From positions 112,410,969-112,474,968 of the forward strand of contig CM043951.1 of NCBI GenBank assembly GCA_014529385.2: a DNA stretch of 64,000 nt, read 5' to 3'. Positions within the stretch are counted from its first letter, which is position 1; the number at the start of each line of letters is the position of its first letter. Below are positions 1 to 11,957 of the stretch, one piece after another. Position numbers and translations under genes: made by a program. The notes beneath the pieces were generated by a model that did not search any database, had not been told where the DNA came from, and saw only the letters and a program-made list of their open reading frames with translations. Origin of the DNA: Adiantum capillus-veneris (Eukaryota; Streptophyta; Polypodiopsida; Polypodiales; Pteridaceae).

Positions 1-1025
1 GTAATAGACTGCAAAGCTTTTGTAGGACACTTGTTTAGTACATAAGTGGCACACATGACGGCCTCAAGCCAAAAGGAATGTGGCAAAGCTTGACTTTTTA
101 CCATACATTGTGCCGTTTTTGTAAGTGACTTATTTTTTCTCTTAGCAACACCATTTTGCTGAGGTGTATAAGGCACTCTACGTTGGTGTTTTATCCCATG
201 ACTAGCCAAAAATGAATTGAATGCATGATACATTACTCCCCCCCTCGATCGGAACAGAGGGTGCCCATAGTACATTTCCAGACATTTTCAGCCATACCCA
301 GAAATTGTTTGAAGCACATAAAAACTTCGGACTTCGCTTTAAGTGGAAATACCCATACACACCTGGAGTAATAATCAATGAAAGTCATGAAGTAAAGGTA
401 ATTCCTGAAGGACAAAGTTTGCATGCGCCCACAAACATCACTATGCACAAGCTGCAACCTGCATGTGGCCTGAACTGAGCCATCCTTTGGAAACTTAGAA
501 CGTTGCATCTTACCCAAAATACAGTCTTCACAAACATGTTTGGCAGGTACTTCAAGAGGCGGCAAAGAAGCATCCATATCAGATTTTTGCAAATGCAACA
601 AACTAGCAAAATTCAGATGACCAAAACGTGCATGCCAAAGTTTTTCATGTGACATAGCCCTTGAATATGCAATTGTATTTGCAAAATTTTTTCCACACTT
701 GTCATATAAAGTGAGCTTATACAGCCCACGGCACAAAAGCCTAGATGCAACGCTTTCATCACCAAAATTGAGATCATGAACTGTACACCTGTCCAGCAAG
801 TGCCGATATAGACAAAAGATTCTTCTTGATCCCAGGTACATAAAGTGCATCAACAAGTGTGAAAGAACTGCCCTTAGCAGCAATAAGCACAATCTTTCAA
901 ACTCCTTGAACCGGATAAGAGGCATTGTTGGCACAAGTGACCGAATTCCCATGAGGGACATACTTGAGAGAGGTGAACAATTCACGATGTGAGGTAATGT
1001 GCTTTGTAGCACCACTATCGAAATA
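1..1025 (-). pseudogene. copia pol pseudogene: protease, GAG-pre-integrase, integrase
   Basis: Directly after the TAG at 1026 the frame reads YFDSGATKHIT, the copia aspartic protease active site (D-S-G). A TGA interrupts the protease shortly after. The frame open over 1075-233 carries the HHCC integrase zinc site (HARFGHL...CEDCILGK), then the first core Asp (HSDVCG) and the second (CSDRGGE). Bases 1-232 continue the core with TPQQNGVAKRKNK, where the family normally has GVAERKN: the third catalytic residue is Lys (AAG) instead of Glu. RT is outside the window. Integration activity is therefore lost on several counts. Confidence 0.9.
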
Positions 1026-2182
1026 CTACACATGTGAATGTGCAGCAATTGACAAGGATGCATCATGGACAACATGATTGTAAGTGCACTTTGCGCTTAA
1101 AGCCCATTCTGCATCAACATCAGTAACACAGTCTCCTTTCACAAAAGACTCAACAATGGATGCTTTTGTAATGCAGCCAGCATTTGCAGTGGAACCACCC
1201 TCTTTCTTCTTATCCTCTTTGGCCTTCAACTTAGGACACGACTCAATCAAGTGATCATTAGCTTTACAATAATGGCAATGCATTTTATTTTTTCCCTTAT
1301 CACCAATATTTCTAAACAAACTGCTGCTAGCAGAAGCATTAAGAACAAAAAAAATTCCACTCGTAGCAGAACCATAAGAAGTGGTTGTATTGTTGTTACC
1401 ACCCTTTCTTTGAGAAGCAATAAAATCTTGTCCAACTACATGCTGCCTAGTCCTATTTTTTCTAGAAAGTGACTCTTGCAATAGCAATGTGCATAATGCA
1501 TCAAACTTGAAAACTTGAAGATTTTCTTGGGTCATAAGTCTCCAAGTACTAGAAAAAATGTGGTAAGAATCTGGTAAGCCATCAAGAACAGTCTGCACAA
1601 GGGAGCTGTCTGAAATGACTTCATCTATAGAAATAAGTTGCTCATTGATATCCTTGACACCATCAAGAAAAGTTTCCATATCATCTTCCTCATGCATAAT
1701 CTTTGACTCCAGCTCTTTACGCAGCAAAGCAATTTAGCCTCATTGCGGCTTGCATAAAGACCTATTAGAATATCCCAAGCCTATTTTGCAGATTTTGTTG
1801 AGCGGATGTGAGGAACAATGGTGTGCTTCACAGACAACGCAATCAATGCATGAGCCTGCACATCCTTTACATCCCAACGAGCTTGTTCTTCCGTAGACAA
1901 GACAACTCTAATTGCACCAATCCTTGCAGCAAGACCTGCAACATCCTCAACATCGTTTGCATCCTTAGAACTAGGACGTACATCGATGCCCTGCACAATA
2001 TTCCAGACACCATTTGACACAAGGACATGTTGCATTATATAAGCCCACATAGGATAATTTCCCCCATCCAACCTGTCCTCAACAGCAAACATCTTGAAGA
2101 CATCTGTTTTGTTGTCAACCATGGTGAATGCTACATATGATGTGAAAACTGCTTGAAAATAGGAGAAACAGAGCAAGAACAA
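1026..2182 (-). pseudogene. copia gag pseudogene with CCHC zinc knuckle
   Basis: The first block (2182-1781) has the copia gag N-terminus, including a GGNYPMW motif (LxGxNYxxW type). The second (1727-1026) is the UBN2-like gag body ending in a zinc knuckle CHYCKANDHLIESC (C-x2-C-x4-H-x4-C) that would bind RNA in the nucleocapsid. The two are separated by a TAG at 1781-1783 and a frameshift near 1730, since the same protein resumes in another frame. The block ends at a TAG (1026-1028) where a Trp codon would precede the protease motif. Function is inferred from family; the copy cannot be made as one protein. Confidence 0.88.
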
Positions 2183-2430
2183 TAGGTGCTATATATCACA
2201 AATCGTAGAATATTGTAAGGCACCTATTATGAAAAAAATGGCACTAACAGAAATTCTACACAAAATGACAAAATTGCATGTGCAGACCTGCCTGTAGTGG
2301 AAACGGGGACCAAAATGAGCCCGAAATATTTATCGAACAGTGAACGCTTGCCAAACCTCAGTGTAATCAGAGAAAGTGAATAGGTATGTGCTAGCGCAGC
2401 TGACGATTTAGCCTGGGAGGACGTATCCTA

Positions 2431-2441
2431 CTCTGATACCA
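2431..2441 (-). other. Primer-binding site for initiator tRNA-Met
   Basis: On the minus strand the bases read TGGTATCAGAG, complementary to the 3' end of plant tRNA-iMet and typical of copia elements. It lies 2 bases inside the LTR end, which fixes the element's orientation. Confidence 0.9.
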
Positions 2442-2443
2442 AT

Positions 2444-2687
2444 TGTTGGAATTAGGGTTGCAAAGAGATGCACACGGCTTGGAGAAGATGAAGGAAGCTC
2501 AAGGTACACAATAGAGAGTGTGTTACTTACTGTGCAATGGAAGATAGATAGCCCTAGAGTGATGGGCGTATATACAATGCTCGGGGGAAAAAACCTCCTA
2601 AAGAGGGAAAAAATGCCCTGGCTAGTGTGTTCACACACATCACTACCACATGTATATGGTAAGAAAACACACCGCACTTAAGAAACA
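2444..2687 (-). repeat. 5' LTR of the copia element
   Basis: The LTR meets the PBS at 2443/2444. The plus-strand sequence begins TGTTGGAATT, so on the element strand the LTR ends AATTCCAACA. I place the other end at 2687 (element strand TGTTTC...), giving TGTT...AACA ends and 244 bp; alternatives near 2650-2670 are possible. A TATATAC box on the minus strand near 2570 suits an LTR promoter. The partner LTR lies outside the window, so the outer edge is unverified. Confidence 0.65.
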
Positions 2688-2689
2688 TA

Positions 2690-3430
2690 ATAGAGACAGA
2701 GAAAATTTTTACTTTTTCATTCAAAAAGAATCACAAGATATTGTTATTACTATTGGACAAGACTAATGTGCCTTCGATGTCACAATTTCTTGCAAACTCA
2801 AGGCTTTGGGGGGTTGGAAACAATAGAAGGGTTTGAAGAGTTGGAAATCATAGAGGGGTTGCAGAGGGGAGTACTCTTCTTGGGAGTCTTCTTTATGGCA
2901 GGAAGCAATCTGGGCACTTTGCTTTCTTGCACAATGACATCTGCACCTGAAACCAAAAACCAATAGACTAAATATGATGTTGAGCAAGCATTGAAGTAAA
3001 GACATGGATACTAAACAAACTCACTCATACGGTCTCAGAATCTTAGATCATAAAGGTCACAACATGAACAAGAGATAGTCGAAAGCAAGACTCGCCATCA
3101 CTCTTCGTTGGGGCCTGCTAAGCATCCTGCTTTGAGCGTGTGGCTGGAGAAGACCTAGTCTTCTTGGAAGGTCCAGCTATGTCATAAACGCACACAACAT
3201 CAGTCACAAGTAGTCATTGCCTATAAGTTGATAGGTCCAATATCATTACCACTTACCATTGTCTTTTTTCTTGTGCTTCTTTGATGCCTTCATCATGTCA
3301 CTTAGAAAGATGGGATCATCATTGTTGTTTACCATGCGTTGCACTCCATCCAATCCTTCTTGTGATACTACCTCTGCAAGGCCAATATTTGTATCCTAGT
3401 TTGGACCACTCTCACCTGGTTGTGACTCAC
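2690..3430. other. Stretch with no recognisable gene
   Basis: AT-rich DNA between the copia LTR and a RING-like relic. Short open frames here overlap on both strands and have no motif or coding-like composition that I recognise. Confidence 0.5.
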
Positions 3431-3439
3431 TTATTGTCT

Positions 3440-3910
3440 TTACAAAGGGCTCAACCTCCATAGTTGGAGTGCCCTCAGTAGCCACATGCGACTCTTCCTT
3501 GCCAGTTGGAGTTGTCTGGTCAATGTGTGAATACAACTGTCCTCTTTTGGAATGTCATCTTGTATTGGAACCATGCAAGGAATATATGTAGAACATGCAA
3601 GCAAATCAGTAAATTTGTAGCTTTCACAATCAATAGATAGTTGAAGGAAACCTAAACACTCAAATGAGATCTGAAGCAAGTTCAACCAACCTATGTGCAG
3701 AAGCATTGATTTGATTGTTTCTAGAATATTCCTCTTGTAGGAGGTGTTAGCAAATACCATCTCCAATCTACCCCAACTAACAAAACACACAACATGGTAT
3801 GCATGACCACATGCTAGAGTGTACATGTAAACCACATCAAAAGCCATAAATATAAGCCCACATGCGACACATTTTCTTGGAATATACACTACAGCGTACA
3901 AGTGGCTCAC
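3440..3910 (-). pseudogene. Unidentified relic with RING-like Cys/His spacing
   Basis: An open frame of 156 codons on the minus strand contains PRKCVACG, then about 20 residues later LACGHAYHVVCF. This Cys/His arrangement recalls a zinc-binding RING-type fold, but only about half of a full ligand set is visible. There is no clear start and the C-terminal half has no recognisable motif. It may belong to the same decayed minus-strand coding DNA seen further right. Spurious ORF is the alternative. Confidence 0.35.
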
Positions 3911-4083
3911 AAACTATTGGAAGCAATAACATTGTGTCAACCTTGCTTCACTTGCTCCAACAAGATCTCACAAGAGTTGATTTGTTGCAAACACTGACTT
4001 GCTGATGCTTCCAAGTCAGTCACTTATTTCTGCATGACAAATTAAAAACAAAGATTATCCCACACGGTATAGATCTGAGAAGC

Positions 4084-5265
4084 ACCATGATAAAAAAATG
4101 CACCATGACAAGTACCTTGGGCACTACTACCATACCACAAATTTTCCTTTCCAACAAAACCAACAAAGCAAAGAGAAGTACCATGGCTTGTAAACAAACC
4201 ACTACCACCATGAAAAAAAAGACTACCATGAAAAAAAAAACCACCATGACCAAGAAAAGTACCATAATAGATAACTTACGCACTACATGATAACTTGGAG
4301 AAACAACCATCACCCATAAAAGCACCATGGTAGAAAACACTACCATGAAAAGTACCTTGGACATAATATACAAATTCCAAAGAAAAACACCATAAGAGAA
4401 CAAACTACCATATAAAATACCTTGGACATAGCCACCATTACATACAAACTCCCCAAAAAATAAAAACCATAGGAGAACAAAGTACCATGACAAGTACCTT
4501 GTGCACAATTACCATAATATACAAACTTCAATAAGAAAAGAAACCATCATAGAAGAAAAAAATAAAAAAATATCTTCTATGGTGGAACAAACTACCATGA
4601 CAATTACCTTGCGCACAATTATCATAATATACAAACTTCAATAAAAAAAGAAACCACCATAGAAGAGAAAAAATGAAAAATATCTTCTATGGTGGAACAA
4701 ACTGTCATGACAAGTACATTTGGGCACCATTACCATAATATACAAACTTCAATAAAAAATAAAACATCATAGGACAAAAAACAAAATGAAAAGTACCTTA
4801 TATGGTGGACCAATTTACCATGACAAGTACCTTGTGCACAATTAGTATACTATACAAACTTCAATTAAAAAAGAAACCACCTTAGAATAAAAGACATCAA
4901 AAAGATTACCTTGGACATTGTCACAATATCATAAGCAATGAATATGTCAAAAAACCCATCGTAACAAATAAAAATACCATTCCAAGTACCTTGGTGACTA
5001 CCACCATAGAATAATTAGCTCCCAAACCACCATAACATAAGAAAAAACCATGCTAAGTGCCTTGGGAACAACCACCATAACAAAAAAAAAGCCATGTCAC
5101 AATAAAATCCCAAAGAAAAAAAAACTACCATGTTAAATACAGCACTAGTAGAAATAACTACCATGCCAAGAAAAAACTACCATGTCATCATATGTCAAGT
5201 ACTTTTGGCACTACCATATATGAAAAAAGATTGCCATGAAAAAAAACCCATAAAAGAATAAAGTA
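4084..5265. repeat. Degenerate tandem repeat region (ACCATGACAAGTACCTT units)
   Basis: Units built around ACCATGACAAGTACCTT recur throughout. The clearest part has anchors at 4484, 4594, 4704 and 4817, a period of 110-113 bp. To the left the spacing is shorter (65-77 bp), and to the right the units decay into A-rich DNA with scattered ACCATG words. Open frames here on either strand (Met/Val/Phe-rich or Thr/Lys-rich) are simply repeat translations. Confidence 0.85.
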
Positions 5266-5289
5266 CCAGAACATAGTTGACCTACTTGA

Positions 5290-6831
5290 CCGCATGTATC
5301 TCCTCACACTTTTTATTTGCTATGAATTTATCCGCCTATGAATGTACCACTTCAATGCATTTACCTATCTCCCCAATGCACGATTATTCTCATGTTTGCA
5401 AACTAATGTACTTAAGAATGGGTTTAGGGATGCCTTGAGACGATCCACCTCATCTCTTATGTTGGACTTGCTTGCATCAGTCCCAGAGCTGTGAGTGCAC
5501 TACTGAGAGCAGCCACCTTGCCTTCAATCACCAAAAAATGAAGGTGAGTAGCATCAAAAGCTCCCTCCATGTTGGCTTTCAATATCGGAACCTCTTACAA
5601 TTGTGCGTGAAGGAGTAATGCGGATGAAGATGTTCCCTGTATCTTCCACATATCCTGGTTTCTATCTTGTAGCTCGACTCTCAGTTTATTAAATGTTGTG
5701 TTCACAACATTCAATGCATCCTTTTTTAAATCCAACATCTGTTCCACTTATGCCTTTACTTGATGTCTTATCAAGGAGGCACTAATTAGAGAAGTGCTAC
5801 CAGAAAAGATAACATTTTTCCCACCTATGCCTCTTGCCCCAACACTGTCAACACGACGAGGCTGAAGTGATGGCTCCTCATTGCTCTCCAGTCAATTCTT
5901 TACTTTCTTGTCAATGCCACATGGAAGCTTCTTACAGTGGTCCAATACTTGCTCACTAAAACAATCCCATGCAACCTTTAGACCTTCAGAAACCTACTGA
6001 TGATTACGAATTGCTCATACACAAACAAAGTTGCAAACTTGTGTGTGATCTCTCTGTTGGCTAGCACAGCTTGGTAGACTTTGTGAAATAGTAACATGCA
6101 CTCTTCTTCATCCTCGGGTCACATCATAATCAGAAAGAGTTTAGAACCCTTCTCCCGCTTCTTTTTTTAATGTTGACAACCAATCCTCATCTATGACATT
6201 GGCCTCACTAAGGTGTTGGTAGAGCTTTCGTTCCAAGCTTAAGCCATGCTCCTAACAGAGGAAGCTAGCACAAAAAAGAGTCCTACAGCTCCAGAACCCC
6301 CAAAAGTGGTTTGTGAAGCCAAATTTTGTCAATAGCAATGCACTACATATTCTATCTGACATACTCTCTACATATTATCTACATGAGAACATTTTGTAAA
6401 GAGAAAACATTTTGTACTCTCTTCCTGAGAGTGATTTGTAAAGGGAAAACATTACAAATTATCTCCTTGAGAGTATGATGCAAATTTTACCACTTTCATT
6501 GGCTTCCTTTCTTGTGTAGCTCCTAATAAAGTCTTTCAATTTCTATTTCAATTGTGGCAGCCCTTGCATTTGTCTCTACATGTTTTTCATAGTCCCACTA
6601 TGTTGACGGCAACATGTGAAGGCCTATTACATAATCCATGCCATCCTTCAACCCACCCAAGAAGGGCCTAGAGAAATCTTCCAACCATAATGGAAGTTCT
6701 TACAAGTAAGTGTAGATAGTGAAAATCGGCTCAGGGTCTTCCTTGTCTTCCACCTCTTCCTTATCATGGGCTTTTCTCTTCTCTTTATTTCTCATAGGAT
6801 ATGAGGAAGATGATCCAGAATCCTTACCCAT
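5290..6831 (-). pseudogene. Unrecognised decayed protein-coding gene
   Basis: Several frames on the minus strand have clear protein-like composition and join end to end. A plausible start is ATG at 6831 (MGKDSGSSSSYP, then a Lys-rich NLS-like stretch and an acidic run). After a TAA (6700-6702) the same frame continues ELPLWLEDFSRPFLGGL. Further down come LERKLYQHLSEANVIDEDW, PEDEEECMLLFHKVYQAV and LKVAWDCFSEQVLDHCKKL, in different frames, ending in a helical, probably coiled-coil tail near 5650. At least three stops and two frameshifts break it. I do not recognise the family. A captured host gene or the accessory ORF of a large transposon are both possible. Confidence 0.5.
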
Positions 6832-7296
6832 GTCTCTTAACCTACTGCTTGTAGAAAGAGGAAGAAGAGAAAGGGTGACAAACCTAAACTGGGTTGGCCT
6901 ATCTACAGTGTTGTGAAGGGATACAATATTGATGACATTTACATCAAACAAGACATCTAGACTATACAAAAAAACTAAGATATAGAACAAAACATCTAAG
7001 CAATAAATCAAACAAGATAATAAATTTGAACTAAAATGTCAGTTGTCATTGATATGGCAATGTAGAAAATGTATGTATGCTACAAGAAGAGACAACCAGC
7101 ACTTGTACAAAATGCCAGTTTGATACAATTTACATAGGCTTTAGCTTGAAAGAAGATGTATTATTCCTGCTGGTACTTCTTGGCATAAAACTGTTTTCTC
7201 GGTCCTCCTCTGACTTGCAATCCATCAAAAAATAGAAAAAGTAAGAATACATCAAACAAAAATTACTCCATTAGAAATGAAACTATTTTTTACTTA

Positions 7297-9458
7297 CCTT
7301 CTTTCCAGCTATCTGAAAAGAAAAAGTTGAAGGTAAATCTATCTCCTCAATGCGTAAGTCTTGTCTCACTTGGTATAATGAGCACTTGGTTCTTATATTC
7401 AATATCTCCAAGTAATCATTGTGACTCCATACATCAATGTCCTAAATGATATTCCCATTGAAATCATCCATGTTTTGATCTAAACGAACCAAGTGCCTCC
7501 ACATGATGCCATCGACTATATAAAAATGAAATAATGAAGTTTTGGGTATGGATTATGTTTTTACAGGTAATGGAGCTAGATTTCACTTTGCAAAGCACCC
7601 CATTAACTTTTTTTTACTATAATCCTCATCCAAAAATCTCAATACATCTTCATTGTCTAAGTAGTTAACCGGCATCATTGATCTAGAGACTTTCACATCA
7701 AGCTTTGCAAAGACATCCACAAAGGCAATGATGGGCATGAACACTGAAACTCTACTTAGCTTGCTTTCAAGGTTGTCCTTTAGTCATTTTTGGAGCCATA
7801 AAAGAATATATCTTTTTTTGCCAAAGAAATATGTGTTCTCCCTTTGTAGATCTCTTCCAAAATGGATTTATGCCAGACATCTAAAATATCTATGACACAC
7901 TTCACTGGTTGCCATTTCTCTATGCTTGAAGGATACATGTCTGTAATGAGCATAGTAGAGAACCACAAACCAAACTTATAAAAATCTAGTGCATACATTT
8001 GAGAAGCAAGAAGAGAACCAACCACAAACAAGAAGAGAAGTGTGAAACTTTTAGTTACCTCTATGGAGAATAATATTTCAGATTTTTGATTATAAGTGAA
8101 GCTCCTTGTGCATGTAAACATGCTTCACCAAAAACTCTTTCACTATCTTCTTGCTCAAGCAGGTCAAAAGTCTTTCACTCTCTCCTTCTAGCATGACAAG
8201 AATGGGTTCTTGGATGAGGTTTTTTTTTTGTGCTTTGTTGCATTATAATCCAACTACCCTTGGTTGTATATATTGGAATCCATTGGTTTTTCTCATCTAC
8301 TGTGGCATAAGTAGTGATAGATTCAATGGATGTTCTAGAGTATTTGAGTTGGGTGGTCTTCGTTGCTTAAGATCAGTAGGATGCAAAGCTACTAAGGGTG
8401 AAGATAAGACAATAGGAAGAGGAGAGAAGAGGAGGGAAGAGGAGGCTACACAAAGAGGGGTGGTAAAAGGATGGAAATAAGGACCGTGAGAAGATTCAAA
8501 AAAAATTTGGGGTCAATGAAAGAGACCTTTTTGAGGTAAAAGACACATGTACTTGAGAGTTACCTCAGATTGTGCTTAACTCTTTTCCTTGCATTTTCTC
8601 CATCTTTAGCTCAGTATCCAAGTATTTGTTATACTTTCCATTGCTTGGTAGGCAGACTAGACCCCTGCAGAGTGTTCCACCAGTGTGGTCATCTTGAAGC
8701 TTTGTTTCCATGGCTCTCAATTGCTATGGTTAGTTGTTCCACCAGTGTGGTCATGTCCTTGAGTTCAGCTAACTGCTTAGTATGAGCTTCTTGTAGAGTG
8801 AGGATTTTTGCTTGTAAAATCTTGTAAGCAGTGTTGTACTCCTTCATAAAGCCATCCACAATATCTATTCTGGCAGTGAGATGTAGGTTGGTTGCGTCCA
8901 CTTTCTTGATTCTGGTTTCTCTTGTATACAGCAAAGACTTAATCTTCTCCACAATAAGGTGTGCAAATTGGTCGTACTCTTCAATCTCCTGTATGTTGGT
9001 TTTCATATTCAATTTTGGGAAAAAATCATAAACAGGGGGTCATTTTATTCATTCGACATGTTAAAAGAGGGGGGTTTTAATACCTCTCAAAAGCACGTTA
9101 TATAGGGAGGTACTGAACAGTGATCATCCTGACCCCCTCTTAGCCCATTTTTTATGTCAAATGCTTCTATTTCTCTTTAGAGACAAGCAATCCGTTGTGT
9201 CGATTCCTTAATCATCATAAGTGGGGACACTCACACACTTTTGGCTGGCCTTCTGTCCAATCATTCTCTTGCCTTTGGTGACTCTTTTTGTTTCTTCTTT
9301 CGTTTTTGTGTTAGCAGCACTTTCCTCAGAGGGACACTCATTTCTTTCCTCATCACTTTTTGTTGGAGGTTGTTGAGCAATGTTTCCTTTAAATCTCTGA
9401 TAAGAGGTGTTGACTCCTCCCATTCCTTTTATTGCTCTTCATTCTTTATGCGTACTAC
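7297..9458 (-). pseudogene. Unrecognised multi-exon gene-like repeat, copy A
   Basis: This stretch matches 22160-23690 in the same orientation, with similarity strongest in segments that read as protein on the minus strand. They include KCVIDILDVWHKSILEEIY, EEIYKGRTHISLAKKDIFF, FAKLDVKVSRSMMPVNYLDN and DIDVWSHNDYLEILNIRTK. Apparent exons are separated by introns with plausible GT-AG ends; one donor reads AAG/GTAAGT near 7297. Stops occur in both copies. Conservation of peptide but not of intron sequence implies that the ancestor encoded a protein. I cannot name the family. The right end is interrupted at 9458 by an LTR element. Confidence 0.55.
8689..9012 (-). CDS. Coiled-coil ORF inside repeat copy A (hypothetical)
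   Basis: A 107-codon open frame starts at an ATG and is dominated by Leu/Ile/Val heptads and charged residues (KILTLQEAHTKQLAELKDM), the pattern of an alpha-helical coiled coil. No signal peptide or membrane segment is visible. I did not find this portion in copy B at 22-23.7 kb, so it may be copy-specific or an exon of the larger unrecognised gene. Whether it is expressed cannot be told. Confidence 0.35.
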   Translation of the reverse strand: MNMKTNIQEIEEYDQFAHLIVEKIKSLLYTRETRIKKVDATNLHLTARIDIVDGFMKEYNTAYKILQAKILTLQEAHTKQLAELKDMTTLVEQLTIAIESHGNKASR

Positions 9459-9629
9459 TGAGGCGGTTCGGGGCGGGAAACAAGAAGAGTGGCCTCTAAG
9501 CACTCTTCTAGGCTCCCATGCTGCTCAATTGGGTTGGGGTTGGAAAAAACAACAACACACACACAAACCCGCAACCTAACCCTACACAAATTTGGAGCAC
9601 CACCTAGTTTTGGATGCGAACTAGGACGC

Positions 9630-9713
<84 letters not shown>

Positions 9714-11174
9714 CTCGGGCTTCTTTGAAATGTATTGGCAGTGATCAAGCAAACACAATTATATATGTAAGAAAGAGAGAGAAGGGGGAGGAGGTGCTTG
9801 TTGCATTATTACCTTCTTACAAATCTGTCATTACCAATCAAAGTGAGATTAGTATTTGTTTCAACATATCTTGAGTAAATTACATACAGCACATCACAAA
9901 AAAAGCCACCCCAATCACTGTCTTAAGGCCAGGGAAGTCCTCTACACCCTGTCGCCCTCTTACAGTATGTGGGCTTTATGGCTAAATTGATGACAATACC
10001 CAGAGACAAGCTGTCAAGAACAAAAAAGAACACCAGGACACTTACACATCATTGTTGTCCATTACTTCATGTTGGAAGAGAGACAAAGTATCCAAGCTTA
10101 GTCCAAACCCACCCTCCTTGATTCAGCAAATGTTGGGCTTACACTAGTAGGAGAAATGATAGATTTCCTACTCTCAATTGAATGATCACTCTCTCTTACA
10201 ATGGAATAGAGTTTCCTTGCTACTCACCTCTAATACAACACATGCATATGCATAAGACCATGAGCTTCCACTCATGAGCACCTTTTAGAGAGTTTGAGCT
10301 TGGCTTCTCAAGCTATAGCATAGTGCTCTTGCTTATGGCTCTCCCCTTTTGTGCTAGCTACACCCTCCTTTTATAGCAATTTTGAGGGCTAGGGTTACTC
10401 CTCTAACCATGGTTGGGTTAGATTTTCAGCACTTATCTAATTTCTTTTGCTTGAAGTTATCAAGAAGTTGGTGGGGATAGATGAAGAAAAGAGAGAGGAG
10501 AGAAGTGGAGGTGATAGGACTTTTCATACTAGGTTAGTGTTAGGAAATTAGTCGAGTTAGTATTTTTATTGATTTACAAGTGGAATTGGATATTTACAAT
10601 GGGAATATCCATCTAGGATAAAAATAAGGAAGAAAACACCCGTAATAGGTAAGAAAACATGGATTTCTTACAATTTTGATGCTTGTTGACGGTCCACTAG
10701 CTTTGACGGTACATTTTTTCTCCACTCTTGACCTTCCTTGGGAGCCAAGGTAATTGATTATGAGTAATCAATGAACATGGTATTGTCTTTCAAGAGAAGA
10801 GGCAGAATTTTGTGGTTTTTTTGATAGATATGGGTAATATGGAAGAGGAAAAATGAGACTAGGTGGTCAATTTTGGAATGGAAGTGTGTGTAGGAGACAT
10901 GAGTTCACCATGGTTTCTCTTATTCTTCAAAGTTGAGAAGAAGGTGAGTAGGGTGCAAAGAGGAGTGGTGAGAGAGGTGGGGATGATGAGTGGAGAAGTG
11001 TGTGTGAAAGAGGAAAATGATAAAGTGGAAGAGGGAGTGTGGCTGCATAGCATGGGCAAACTTGGGTCCACCAATAAAATCATAGCTCATAGCTCGTAGC
11101 TCAAAAAAATATGAAAAAATTTGAGGCAAAATCGCAGCCCATGAGCTACAACTTTTGTTTGTATCACCTTTTCA
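9459..11174 (-). repeat. 3' LTR of the gag-only element
   Basis: It matches 14548-16232 nearly end to end. The polymorphisms visible include a longer GA tract (about 80 bp at 9632-9711, versus about 48 bp in the partner). On the element strand it runs TGAAAAGGTGATAC...CCGCCTCA. Purine-rich internal bases precede it (weak PPT). Small open frames within are artefacts of the tract and of short AT-rich stretches. Confidence 0.85.
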
Positions 11175-11957
11175 AATTCGGGGAACATGTGATCTTTAAA
11201 ATTTCAGCAAAACCCACTGTTGTTTTCCACTGCACAAAGTCCTTGTGAGGTCCTTCTTTGGATGATTCTTTTGAATACCTCCAAGAGTGAGCCCCCCATG
11301 GTGCATGCATGCATGCCACATACCCTTGACCTTATTTGGTAGGTCTATAATTGAAGATATGGTTGAGATCATGATATAAGTGAATAGTACAACTAAGAAA
11401 ATCAAATATTGAGGGGTCTAAAAAAATATGTACATGTCAAATATAAATAATATAGGTGGAAAAAATATAAAGGGGTCAAAAGAAATCTCTTCCATTATAA
11501 GTCTACCATAAAAAGATGAATATTTTGGTGGTCTAATCTATGAGAGTAATAGAGAATAGATGTAGGAAGGAAAAAATCACAATAGTGAAAAAATATACAC
11601 ATAAATAGAACTAGTTTTTTTGGATTTTTGTTGGGATGGAGTTATACCAAAAATAAGAGAAGCTTGCATGAAATTATTTTTATATGGAATAAAGAGTATG
11701 CAAAATGGTAAGAAAAAATATATTAATGGTGAGTCAATGTAAATGCATAAATAACACACCATAGGTAGAAATATTTAAATAAATACCAAAATAATTATGA
11801 AAAATCCTTTTATTTAGGCCCTATATACAATGAAATATTTACACACAAATGGGCCATAATATACTTATAATTTTTTTTTATTTTTTATTTTGGCTCAACT
11901 AGCCTAGTGACGAGCTAATTGAGGGTTTTTAAGAAAATATGGAGAAAGTCCCCTAAC
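11175..11957 (-). other. Untranslated 3' part of the gag-only element
   Basis: AT-rich DNA between the last open frame and the 3' LTR. No pol motif can be seen on either strand. Confidence 0.6.

Larger units (their letters stand above)
1..2687 (-). mobile_element. Ty1/copia retrotransposon, 5' part, decayed, cut by window edge
   Basis: Read on the minus strand the order is LTR, primer-binding site, gag, CCHC knuckle, protease, GAG-pre-integrase, integrase core, which is the copia order (integrase before RT). RT/RNase H and the 3' LTR would lie left of position 1. Every coding block carries stops or frameshifts and the integrase has lost its catalytic Glu, so the copy is dead. Family assignment is firm from the motifs; the outer LTR edge is an estimate. 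Confidence 0.93.

Noticed and set aside
4020-4531. Met/Val/Phe-rich open frame (162 codons) on the minus strand
   Set aside because: It merely translates the ACCATG-type tandem repeat.
9455-9874. Long Ser-Leu and Arg-Glu repeat open frames around GA/CT tracts (also near 14.6, 34, 38.5, 63.6-63.9 kb)
   Set aside because: They are translations of dinucleotide repeats, open in several frames on both strands, with no flanking coding signal.
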